This document shows, in pieces, positions 13,354 through 21,388 of a stretch of DNA of 64,000 nucleotides. Source of the stretch: Minicystis rosea (lineage in GTDB: Bacteria; Myxococcota_A; Polyangia; Polyangiales; Polyangiaceae); assembly GCA_001931535.1 (NCBI GenBank), contig CP016211.1:8107703-8171702 (forward strand), in the 5' to 3' direction. Within the stretch, counting starts at the first letter, position 1. Every line of letters begins with the position of its first letter. The translations under genes and the position numbers were made by a program. The notes below the pieces were generated by a model. It was given only the letters and a program-made list of their open reading frames with translations. It made no database searches and was not told where the DNA came from.

Positions 13354-16111
13354 ACGAGCCGCAGCGCAGGGCCTTCATGCGATCGCGGGCCGCGTCGGCG
13401 GTGATGCTCTTCGGCTTGGCCTTGCCCCAACGATCGATGACCACTTGATACGCCGCGCACGCGGCCTTGGTGTCGCCCTTGGCCTCGCGCGCGCGGCCGA
13501 GGGTGAGGTGAGCGCGGGTCGCCGTGATGGGAAAGAAGAAGGCGTTGCAGCCCTTGGTGAAGGGCTCGAGCCAGGCGAGGGCGTCGTCGGTGCGGCCCGC
13601 GAGGAGGAAGGTGCGTCCGATGGCTTCGTCCACCGACGTATGCGGGCGAAACGGCGGCAGCGGCGGGAACTCGGGCAGCGCCGCGATCGCCTCTTTCGCG
13701 CTCTCGGCGTCGCTCACGGCGCGCGCCCAGAAGTGAGGCCACACGAAGTTTCGCGCCACCGGCGTCACCCGCGCGATCCACGATTTCAGCGCGGCCGAGC
13801 GGCGCGCCACGTAGTCCGCGCGCGTGAGGCGACCGCCCTCCCGCGCGATGACGAGCAGCGAGGGCGTCGCGTCCTGCGCCATGGCGGTGTCCTCCGCGCC
13901 CGGATTCGGCTCCCAGGCGTCGCGGCGATCGAGGAAGTCGAGCGCGACCGCGGCCGCGTCCTTGTCGCGGCCCTGCTCCTCGAGGATCAGCGCCAGCATG
14001 AGCGCGACGCCGCCGTGATCGTCCTGCCGCCGGTGCGCCGCCACGAGCTTCTCGCGGCCGCGCGCCCCTTTCTCGGCGGAGGCGAAGTCCCCCGCCAAGA
14101 GATCGAGCGTGACGCTGGAGCCGAGGAGATGCCGCTGGCGCTCCTCGGCGCTGAGGCCCGGCATCTTCTCGAAGGCCGCGTCCGCTTGCCGGACCGCTTC
14201 GCGCACCGTGGAGATCGGCTGGCCGCGCGCCGCGAGCGCGGCCGCGAGCTGCTTGTAGGCCGCTCCCTGCTGCACCCCCGCCGCGATGTGCCGGCGCGCG
14301 GTAGCCTCCATCGCTTCGCAGTTGCCCGCCGTCGCTTGGAAGAGGAGGCGATGCGAGAGGCACGCGTGCGACGCGGGGTTCACCTCGATGCAGCGCTCGA
14401 GCGTCCGCTCGGCCTCCGCGAAGCGACCGAGATAACCCTGATCGATGGCCATGCCCGAGTACGCGCGGGCGAGGCCCGGATCGAGCTCCAGCGCCCGCGC
14501 GTAGTAGCGCACGCCGGCCTCGAAATCGGCGTAGTTGGCGGTACCGAAAGCGAGGTAGAGCCAGAGCTCCGCGTCGCCCGGATACTTCTCGAGCATCGCG
14601 GCCAAGCGGCGATTGGCTTCGGCCCAATCGGCGGGCTGGCGGCGCACCACCGGCTCGACGGCGTCGAGCATGGCGCGATCGCGCTCGGTGAGCGTGGCCC
14701 GCAGCTCGTCGGCCTTGCGGAAATGCTCCCGCGCCGAAGGCATCGCTTCGGCCATCGCGCAGGCCGCGAGCCGCAGATGCGCCACCGCGAGCGTCGGATC
14801 GATCTCGAGCGCGCGCTCGAAGCCCTCCTCCCACTCGTTGCCCGCGCGGAAAGCCGCGATCGCCTCGCGGTAGGCCGCGATGGCCTCGGGCTTCCCCACC
14901 GCGGGGACCTCGAGCGCCGTGATCGGCACCGGCACCACCGACGGCGCAGCCGCCGCGCTGTGCGATGGAGCCGCGGACGCGATCGCCGCCGGCGTCGCCG
15001 GGCCCCGCGCCGCCGCGAGCACGACGGCACCAACCACCACGACGGCCGCCGCAGCCGCGATCGCTCCACGAACGCGCGAAGGCTCGGCCGCATCGACGTT
15101 GAGCGGCTCCAGATCGCGCAGCACTTCGCGCGCATCGGCATAGCGCGCCGCCGGATCCTTCCGCAGGCAGCGCTGGATCACGCGCGACAACGACGCGGGA
15201 ACGCGCGCATTCACGCGGTTCGGCGGCGGCGGCTCGTCGCGATCGATGGCCACGAACATCTCGACCACGCTCGGTCGATCGAACGGCCGCCGGCCCGTCA
15301 CCATCTCGTAGAGGATCACGCCCAACGAGAAGACGTCGCTGCGCGCATCGACGCCGCGCCCCTTGGTTTGCTCGGGCGACATGTAGCTCGGCGTCCCGAG
15401 GATGCGCCCGTCCTCCGTGCTCGCGGTCCCCGTACCGGAGAGCGTGGGGTCGAAGCGCTTGGCCAGCCCGAAGTCGAGGATCTTCACCTGCCCCGCCTCG
15501 GCGATCATCACGTTCTCGGGCTTGAGATCGCGGTGGATCACACCGCGCGCGTGCGCCGTCGACAGCGCCCGCGCGATCTCGCGCCCCACGCGCAGCGCCT
15601 CGACCACGGGCAGCGCGTGATCTCCATGCGGCCGAGCCTCGAGGAGCGCGCGCAGCGTCCGCCCGCGCACGAGCTCCATGGCGATGAACACGCGCCCCGC
15701 GTGCTCGCCGACGTCGTACACGGTGGCGATCCCGGGATCGGTCAGCGCCGCGGCCGATCGCGCCTCGCGCAGGAAGCGGCGGCGCGGCTCTTCTTCATCC
15801 GAGATCGGCAGCACCTTGAGCGCCACCTCGCGCCCGAGCGTGGCGTCGTCGGCGGCGTACACCACGCCCATCCCGCCGCGGCCCAGCTCCGCGCGCACGA
15901 TGAAGCGTCCCAGCGCATCTCCGGGCCGAATGGGCGCGTGTGACGGCGCCGCGCGATCGGGCGAGATCACCTGCGGGCCGGGGCTCTGGTCCGGCGTGCC
16001 GCGCAGCTCCGTGCTGGGCGGCGCGGGCTCGGTGTCGAGGTTCGCGACGCGGCCGATCTCCCCGGCGAGGTTCGCGCCGGAGCTCCGATCGGAGGAAGTC
16101 AGCCCGCTCAT
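13352..16111 (-). CDS. Ser/Thr protein kinase with membrane segment and TPR-rich sensor region
   Basis: 919-residue Hanks-type kinase. Kinase core: Gly-loop LGRGGMG (76-82), Lys99 in VALKVL, catalytic HRDLKPEN (193-200), DFG (213-215) and GTPSYMSPEQ; all key residues are present, so it should be active. A single hydrophobic segment (AAAAAVVVVGAVVLAA, about 350-370) separates it from a long extracytoplasmic TPR-like helical region (for example YYARALELDPGLARAYSGMA). Typical of the myxobacterial signalling kinases; substrate unknown. Start set at ATG 16111 because the upstream ATG at 16126 is itself part of a TATGCT box ten bases before 16111; a GTG at 16162 is also possible. Its TAG stop lies at the right arm of a REP-like element. 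Confidence 0.88.
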   Translation of the reverse strand: MSGLTSSDRSSGANLAGEIGRVANLDTEPAPPSTELRGTPDQSPGPQVISPDRAAPSHAPIRPGDALGRFIVRAELGRGGMGVVYAADDATLGREVALKVLPISDEEEPRRRFLREARSAAALTDPGIATVYDVGEHAGRVFIAMELVRGRTLRALLEARPHGDHALPVVEALRVGREIARALSTAHARGVIHRDLKPENVMIAEAGQVKILDFGLAKRFDPTLSGTGTASTEDGRILGTPSYMSPEQTKGRGVDARSDVFSLGVILYEMVTGRRPFDRPSVVEMFVAIDRDEPPPPNRVNARVPASLSRVIQRCLRKDPAARYADAREVLRDLEPLNVDAAEPSRVRGAIAAAAAVVVVGAVVLAAARGPATPAAIASAAPSHSAAAAPSVVPVPITALEVPAVGKPEAIAAYREAIAAFRAGNEWEEGFERALEIDPTLAVAHLRLAACAMAEAMPSAREHFRKADELRATLTERDRAMLDAVEPVVRRQPADWAEANRRLAAMLEKYPGDAELWLYLAFGTANYADFEAGVRYYARALELDPGLARAYSGMAIDQGYLGRFAEAERTLERCIEVNPASHACLSHRLLFQATAGNCEAMEATARRHIAAGVQQGAAYKQLAAALAARGQPISTVREAVRQADAAFEKMPGLSAEERQRHLLGSSVTLDLLAGDFASAEKGARGREKLVAAHRRQDDHGGVALMLALILEEQGRDKDAAAVALDFLDRRDAWEPNPGAEDTAMAQDATPSLLVIAREGGRLTRADYVARRSAALKSWIARVTPVARNFVWPHFWARAVSDAESAKEAIAALPEFPPLPPFRPHTSVDEAIGRTFLLAGRTDDALAWLEPFTKGCNAFFFPITATRAHLTLGRAREAKGDTKAACAAYQVVIDRWGKAKPKSITADAARDRMKALRCGS

Positions 16112-16121
16112 GGCCGACGCC

Positions 16122-16127
16122 AGCATA
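16122..16127 (-). promoter_or_regulatory. TATGCT -10-like box before TPR kinase
   Basis: TATGCT ends ten bases before ATG 16111. The embedded ATG (16126) is in frame and could be mistaken for the start. Confidence 0.5.
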
Positions 16128-16171
16128 GCGTGATCGCCGGGCGGCAAAAGGGGCACGCTCACCGGATCGGG

Positions 16172-17458
16172 TCACTCTCCGAGATCGATACCGCGCGGAT
16201 TCCACCACGGCACCACCGAACGCGCCCGCGACGGGCTGGGACGGCGCGTGGTGATGCTCACGTGCGACGGCGTCTGCTCGAACAGCTCCGATCCGACGGA
16301 CTGCGCCTCGGCGGCGCTGCCGCGCACCCGCGCGACGCGAACCTGGCTGAAGCCGACGGCATAGGCGAGGAGCGCATCGTCCCCACAAATGCCGGGCGCC
16401 GCACCGAGCTTGCCTTCGGGTTGGGCCCCCGTGTCGATCGGAATCGGCGCGCTCCAGCCCGCGCCGGGCGCATAGCGCAACGCCGCCAGCGCCCCCGCCG
16501 TCGATACGATGCCCACCACCACATCTCCCTTCGCCGTCTCGGTGATCGCGAACTCGATCCCGATTCCATCCGACACGACCTTCTCCGGCGCCGACCAAAC
16601 GCCTTCGTGAAGCGTAGTCGCCGCCAGCGCAGCGCCCGCCGCAGCGTAGTACACGACGACCACGTCCCCGTTCGGCAGCGTCACCGCGCGCGGGCGCGTG
16701 ACCGGAACCTCGCCGCCGGTGGCGACGGTGACATCATCGCGGCAATGCACGCTCCCCCAGACGCCGTTCGTCTCCTGCACGTCGCAGAGCTGATGCTGAG
16801 GGCCGAGCCCCACCGCGAGCAGGCCGCCCGGCGTCGCCAGCTGAACCACCGAGGTCGCGAAGATCGGCATCGGATCGAGATAAGAAGACCAATCGAATGC
16901 GTCGGGATCGAAGTACGCAATGGATGTCTCGCCCGGCACCTCGGCGCCGAGCATCGCGAAGATCCCAATCGATTGCAGCGGGCCTTCCGCCAGCGGCGCC
17001 CAACCCTGGACGTCGTAGGCGTCGAAGCTCGTCCCATCGATGGTGGTCTTGAAATGGGTATCGTTCGGCCCGTCGCTGAAGTCGATCCAGAAGACCCCGA
17101 GATGGCCATAGACATCCTGATACGTCGTGAGGTTTTCCGCGCTCGGCACCACCCCCGGCGCCTCCGTCCACACGCCGTCCTTCTGCACGACGACCCTGCT
17201 CTCGCTGGCGCTCACCGCCACGATCGCAGCCTCGCCCTGTGCGCATTCGAGCGGGGGCACCCCGCCCGAGCCCCCCGCGCCGCTCGACGAAGCGCTGGAC
17301 GACGAGCCGCTGGACGAAGAGCCGCTGGACGACGACGACGGGTTCGCGCCTCCGCCGGTCGCTCCCCCGGTGGCCACATCGACGTTGCCTCCGCACGCCG
17401 CGAGCGCGACCGCGATCATGCCAATGGCCCAACCCGCAATGTTTCCTACGCGAAGCAT
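16172..17458 (-). CDS. Secreted lipoprotein with Ser-rich linker, unknown function
   Basis: 428-residue exported protein. Signal peptide MLRVGNIAGWAIGMIAVALA ends in lipobox LAACGG, followed by a Gly linker and a Ser/Gly tract (SSSSSGSSSSGSSSSASSSG), then a beta-rich domain with repeated short strand pairs (for example SRVVVQKDGVWTEAPGVV, GDVVVVYYAAAGAALAATTL, ALRYAPGAGWSAPIPIDTG) that looks like a sialidase/beta-propeller-type fold. No catalytic motif recognised. The start follows a good AGGAG eight bases upstream. Upstream of the kinase on the same strand with a 60-base gap; whether it feeds that kinase is unknown. Confidence 0.78.
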   Translation of the reverse strand: MLRVGNIAGWAIGMIAVALAACGGNVDVATGGATGGGANPSSSSSGSSSSGSSSSASSSGAGGSGGVPPLECAQGEAAIVAVSASESRVVVQKDGVWTEAPGVVPSAENLTTYQDVYGHLGVFWIDFSDGPNDTHFKTTIDGTSFDAYDVQGWAPLAEGPLQSIGIFAMLGAEVPGETSIAYFDPDAFDWSSYLDPMPIFATSVVQLATPGGLLAVGLGPQHQLCDVQETNGVWGSVHCRDDVTVATGGEVPVTRPRAVTLPNGDVVVVYYAAAGAALAATTLHEGVWSAPEKVVSDGIGIEFAITETAKGDVVVGIVSTAGALAALRYAPGAGWSAPIPIDTGAQPEGKLGAAPGICGDDALLAYAVGFSQVRVARVRGSAAEAQSVGSELFEQTPSHVSITTRRPSPSRARSVVPWWNPRGIDLGE

Positions 17459-17653
17459 GTAAAGACTCCTTGGCCCGCCGCGATTCGGCAGGTGCGCGCA
17501 GCATGCGAGAGGCCCCGGGGGAAACGACATTAAGGCCGATTAAATCCCGATATCGGGCGCGCGAGGAGCGCTCTCGCTCGCGACGCTTGACGGGCGCCCT
17601 CTCCCACGGTTCTGTCATGAAGGCACGACATCGAATTCGGCCGGGAGCAACCC

Positions 17654-18475
17654 ATGGATTATCGAGACGAGCGCGAAGCGCTGCGGGGGCGCGTCGAGAA
17701 CCTGGAGCAGGAGCTCGGCGATGCCAAGCGCGAGCTCGATGCGCAGCGCAACGACGACCGGAAAGCACGCATCGCGCAGGTCGAGAAGCAGATGGCCGAC
17801 GCGCAGCGGCTCCTCCAGCAGCTCGGTCAGGAGCTGGGTGAGCTGAAAGGTGCCCCGAAGCCGCGCTCCTCGACACCCGTGCTGCTCACGATCACGTTGG
17901 TGATGATTGGAAGCATGGTCTCCGGCTTCCTCTTCTTCGTGCGGAGCGCGCCGCCGCCTCCTCGCATTCCGGAGAACGTCCCGCTCGAGCCGGTCGAGCC
18001 GGTCGCAAAGCAAGCTGCTCCGTCGAAGCCTGCGCCCCCGCAACCGACCGCGTCCACGCGCCGCGTCCACGCCGCGTGGACCGGCAAGGTCACCAAATCC
18101 ACCGGCAGCGGGCCGGCGCCGGGCACCCCGTGCACCATCGAAGCAACGCTGCGCAATCCCAAGGGCGCCGTCGACGCCGCCGATCTCACCGTCGCGTGCG
18201 GCGGCAAGATGCTTTATCGGTCCACCGATCCGCTCGAAGGCATGTCGATGAATGGCAGTCAGGGCGAGGAGCAAGCGGGCACCAATCCGGGGACCTTCGT
18301 TTACTCGCTCGCCTACGACGACAAAGGCACGCGCAGCGGCGCCCGCAACGAAGTCTCGCTCGACACGAAGGCTGGTGTCGGCGCGGTGTGGCGCACCTCC
18401 GTGCCGGCCTTCCACGTGGAATTCAGCGTGACCGCGCAGAGCGCGCCGGTCACCGGCGAGCCGCTCGCTCGCTAA
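17654..18475 (+). CDS. Coiled-coil, single-pass membrane protein, unknown function
   Basis: 273 residues. Residues 1-65 are a charged coiled coil (REALRGRVENLEQELGDAKR), then one transmembrane helix (VLLTITLVMIGSMVSGFLFF, about 75-95), a Pro-rich spacer, and an extracytoplasmic beta domain with two Cys (CTIEATLRNPKGAVDAADLT). The coiled coil is probably cytoplasmic. GGGAG precedes the ATG. No family recognised; such membrane proteins with N-terminal coiled coils are frequent in myxobacteria. It is followed by a pseudopilin-like gene 147 bases downstream. Confidence 0.75.
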   Translation: MDYRDEREALRGRVENLEQELGDAKRELDAQRNDDRKARIAQVEKQMADAQRLLQQLGQELGELKGAPKPRSSTPVLLTITLVMIGSMVSGFLFFVRSAPPPPRIPENVPLEPVEPVAKQAAPSKPAPPQPTASTRRVHAAWTGKVTKSTGSGPAPGTPCTIEATLRNPKGAVDAADLTVACGGKMLYRSTDPLEGMSMNGSQGEEQAGTNPGTFVYSLAYDDKGTRSGARNEVSLDTKAGVGAVWRTSVPAFHVEFSVTAQSAPVTGEPLAR

Positions 18476-18622
18476 TCCAATCAGAATGTCAGTTTGGCGC
18501 GCCCGCTTCCCGCGGGCCGCCACCCTGACGCATCCCGCGAAGAGGCTTTGACGAACACCCTCTCTGCGCGCGGCTCACGCGTCTGGCACGGCGCTCGCTG
18601 GGGCGCGCCGAGAGCGGTGTCG

Positions 18623-19045
18623 ATGAAGCATCGATGGTGTAGAGCAGCGCAGCGAGGGCACTCGTACGGTGATGGCCTCCTCATCGCCGCCATTCTCTCG
18701 GTCATCCTGGGCGCCGTGTCCCTCGTGGCCCTTCCGCCGCGCAAACGATCCATGGTGAAGTGGACGAGAGAGGGAGCCATTCACATTCAAAAGGTCTTGG
18801 AGAAGTGGCAAGCATCGACAGATCCCAAAGCCATCCTCGGTTGCCCCACCGTGGAAGACCTGGTGAAGACGCAAAGGCTCAGTCCGAAGAGGACCCAGGA
18901 CTTGTGGGGAACGCCCTATCGGATCGTGTGTCGGGGCGCGCTCGTCCACGTCGTCTCGTCCGGCCGCGATCGGAAGCCCGATACCCCCGACGACATCCGC
19001 GAGGACATGACCGATTTGGAGCTCGACGCTTTGGTGAGCCCATGA
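18623..19045 (+). CDS. Pseudopilin-like protein (GspG C-terminal type)
   Basis: 140 residues. The N-terminus has a short basic leader and a hydrophobic helix (YGDGLLIAAILSVILGAVSL); the C-terminus (QDLWGTPYRIVC, SSGRDRKPDTPDDI) resembles the calcium-binding end of type II secretion major pseudopilins (DPWGxPY...SxGxDxxxGGxxxxxDI). The usual Glu at mature position 5 is missing; an Asp sits near that point, so processing by prepilin peptidase is uncertain. Start is uncertain, as no clear ribosome site was seen. Convergent with the next gene: only one base separates the two stop codons. Confidence 0.6.
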   Translation: MKHRWCRAAQRGHSYGDGLLIAAILSVILGAVSLVALPPRKRSMVKWTREGAIHIQKVLEKWQASTDPKAILGCPTVEDLVKTQRLSPKRTQDLWGTPYRIVCRGALVHVVSSGRDRKPDTPDDIREDMTDLELDALVSP

Positions 19046-19046
19046 A

Positions 19047-19691
19047 TCACGCGAGCGCGCGCTCGCTCGCCTCGTAAGGCACGTCGAGCGCACGAGCCAG
19101 CACCTTGCCGGCCGCCGGTATCCATGCCGCATCGAAGGAGAGATCGAGCCCGTCGTACGTCGGGTCCCACGCGGCGGTGGGCTCGCGTTGCACGGCGAGG
19201 GTGACGCGCTCGTCCGTGCGCAGCACCAGATCGAGGCCGCGATCCACGCCATCGCCGCCGACCCAACCGAGCACGCGGGCGACGGCGGACGCATCGATGA
19301 ATCGCGCGCGCTCGCCGGAGCCGAGGGTGATGCGCGCGCCGTCGACGGCGGCGGTGAGGCCGTCGCCATCGTAGATACGGAATGGCGCGGGCGGCACCGT
19401 CCAGGCCAGGTGCCAGGGCGTGGCGTACATCGTGTCGAATGTAGCGGGCCACACGGTCGCAAACGCGGACAGCGCATCACGGAGCACGGGGAGATCGATA
19501 TCGGGGAGGAAGGCGTCCCAAAGCAGCAGAGGCGCGTGTGCCTCGTGAAGGCAAAGCACGCTCACGCGCGACCACCCCGGATGCGGAGCGAGCTGTCCCG
19601 CGCCGACGAGCAACACCGAGCCTTCGGCCGCCGCGCGCACCGAGGCCGCAATCTCGACGGGTGACGGAGCAGACGGCGGCGCGGGCGGCAT
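19047..19691 (-). CDS. Unknown cytoplasmic protein
   Basis: 214 residues beginning MPPAPPSAPSPVEIAASVRA. Mixed alpha/beta with Trp- and Pro-rich stretches (WDAFLPDIDLPVLRDALSAF, YATPWHLAWTVPPAPFRIYD) and a C-terminal helix. No signal peptide, no membrane segment, no recognised domain. The reading frame has the same third-position GC bias as its neighbours and is compactly placed between the pseudopilin-like gene and the ferritin-like lipoprotein, with a 21-base gap to the latter, so it may be co-transcribed downstream of it. Confidence 0.65.
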   Translation of the reverse strand: MPPAPPSAPSPVEIAASVRAAAEGSVLLVGAGQLAPHPGWSRVSVLCLHEAHAPLLLWDAFLPDIDLPVLRDALSAFATVWPATFDTMYATPWHLAWTVPPAPFRIYDGDGLTAAVDGARITLGSGERARFIDASAVARVLGWVGGDGVDRGLDLVLRTDERVTLAVQREPTAAWDPTYDGLDLSFDAAWIPAAGKVLARALDVPYEASERALA

Positions 19692-19712
19692 GTGAAGCGT
19701 TTGCGGACGTCA

Positions 19713-21194
19713 TCAGACGTGGGCGACGGCAACGTCGTTCGAAGCACGTCGTGCACGTTCGAGCAACGCGGAAGCGCAGGGACGAACCACCTCGACGAGC
19801 GCCAGACGGCGGATCTTGCCGAGCGCAGCAGCACCAAGCAGCCCGTGCTCGGGCAGCGTGCGCGAGGGCGATGGATCGCTCGACATGGACGCGATCGCCT
19901 CCGCGAAGCAGCGCTCCGCGAAACGGATCATCGGATCGTCTGCGCCGTCGAGCAACCACGCCAGCGTCCGCCAGGCGAGCTCCGCGTGGCGTTGCTCGTC
20001 GGCCGCGATGCGCGTGTGGATGCGCTCGATCGCCGGGTCGCGGACCTCCGCGGCGATCGCGCGGGCCTCGGCCACACCGAGCGTCTCCCCCACGCAGGCT
20101 TCGGTGATGAGGGCAGCCACGACGGCACGTCGATCGAGGTTCACCGTCATGGCCCGGAGATCGAGCGCGCCGGGCCCGCGATCGTGCCCGCCGTAGGCGC
20201 TCGCCATCGCATAGGCGATGCGCGCGTGCTCCACTTCATCGAGGCCCGCGCGCTGCGCATCGGCGACGAGATGCGCGGGCGCGCCGAGCGAGAGCAGCTC
20301 GAGCGTGAAGCGCGCAAAGCTCGCCACCGAGGCATGCTCGAGCGCGGCCACGTCGAGCCAGTGCGCGGCGATCGCGGCGCGCGCCTCCGCGTCGAGCCCC
20401 GTGAGATCCGGCGCCATGCCGCTCGCCGACCAATCACCGCGCGCGGCCGGCGCCGCGGTGCGGGCCGCGCCGTCGACGAGCAGCGGCCGCCCGATGGCGC
20501 AGGTGGTGCCGAGGCACGCCCAAGGCGCCGTCGATCCATCGAGCACGCACTTGTGGCCGGGAACATCGGCGCAGTCGCCATCCGTCCGACAGGCATCGTC
20601 GGGTTTGCGACAGGCGAGCTCCACGTCGGTACCACAACCATTCTCGTACACGGAGAGGCCGCATTCGCCGCTCGCGCAGCCCTTCCCGCTCGTGCATTGG
20701 GCGGTCGTGCAAAAGGACGTGTCGTTTCCGGCCACGCCGGCGCAGATACACACCTTGCCGGCGCCGCACTCGGCGTCGTTCGCGCACGAGGAAATGCACA
20801 TGCAGGCCGTGGTGGTACCGCCGAAGTCTTCGAGCGTCGTCGAGGCGCAGCGGCTGTGCGGGGCTCCGCCACAGTCTGCATCCGACGTGCAATTCAGTTG
20901 CGACTCGGTGCCCAGACACCCGACCACACCCGTATTGGGGTTGCACATCGAGGGACCGGACTTGTGCGCGGTTCCATCCGGGCAGCGCGCGAAGCCCGAT
21001 ACCGATCCATCCTTCGATGGGACCTGCGTCGCGCCCGCGCACACCTGCGTCGCGCCTCCTGTGCCGGACGTGCTCGACCCGCCCGAGCCCTCGGGCACGG
21101 TCACGCTGCCGCCGCAGGCGACGAGGCCGAGCGCGGCGAGGATCGAAGAGCGGAGCGGAAGCAAAGAAGCAAGCTCGTTCGTTGAAGCTCTCAT
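19713..21194 (-). CDS. Lipoprotein with Cys-rich domain and C-terminal ferritin-like di-iron domain
   Basis: 493 residues. Signal peptide with lipobox LVAC (Cys27), a Gly/Ser linker, a region to about residue 235 holding more than 20 Cys (CTSDADCGG, CASGECG, CRTDGDC), then a four-helix ferritin-like domain. Di-iron ligands are all visible in order: Glu286 (ALEHAS), E320xxH323 (DEVEHARIA), Glu365 or 370 (ITEACVGETLG), E400xxH403 (DEQRHAELA). The domain could bind a carboxylate-bridged di-iron centre, but its location outside the cytoplasm on a Cys-rich lipoprotein is unusual for iron storage; substrate unknown. ATG 21194 is chosen because TATGCT ends eight bases upstream; ATG 21200 is only two bases from that box. 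Confidence 0.82.
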   Translation of the reverse strand: MRASTNELASLLPLRSSILAALGLVACGGSVTVPEGSGGSSTSGTGGATQVCAGATQVPSKDGSVSGFARCPDGTAHKSGPSMCNPNTGVVGCLGTESQLNCTSDADCGGAPHSRCASTTLEDFGGTTTACMCISSCANDAECGAGKVCICAGVAGNDTSFCTTAQCTSGKGCASGECGLSVYENGCGTDVELACRKPDDACRTDGDCADVPGHKCVLDGSTAPWACLGTTCAIGRPLLVDGAARTAAPAARGDWSASGMAPDLTGLDAEARAAIAAHWLDVAALEHASVASFARFTLELLSLGAPAHLVADAQRAGLDEVEHARIAYAMASAYGGHDRGPGALDLRAMTVNLDRRAVVAALITEACVGETLGVAEARAIAAEVRDPAIERIHTRIAADEQRHAELAWRTLAWLLDGADDPMIRFAERCFAEAIASMSSDPSPSRTLPEHGLLGAAALGKIRRLALVEVVRPCASALLERARRASNDVAVAHV

Positions 21195-21202
21195 GGTCAT
21201 CG

Positions 21203-21208
21203 AGCATA
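21203..21208 (-). promoter_or_regulatory. TATGCT -10-like box before ferritin-like lipoprotein
   Basis: TATGCT ends eight bases before ATG 21194; the predicted transcript would begin at or next to the start codon. Confidence 0.5.
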
Positions 21209-21388
21209 CAGCGGGTTCCGCGAGAGGCGCCATGACGCCCACGCCCCCGTTTTCCGCGGCGATCGCCGCTGTCCGGACGATCCGTGCAAAGCACCCGAGC
21301 CTCACGGTGCCTCGTTCTTCGTCGCCTCGGCGCCCCGCGAAGGAAGGGCCTTGTCCCGCGCTCGGATCGCCCCAAACGTCCGCTCCCC

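Noticed and set aside
13202..13360. Complete insertion sequence at the REP-like element
   Set aside because: The element is 134 bp with no coding capacity for a transposase.
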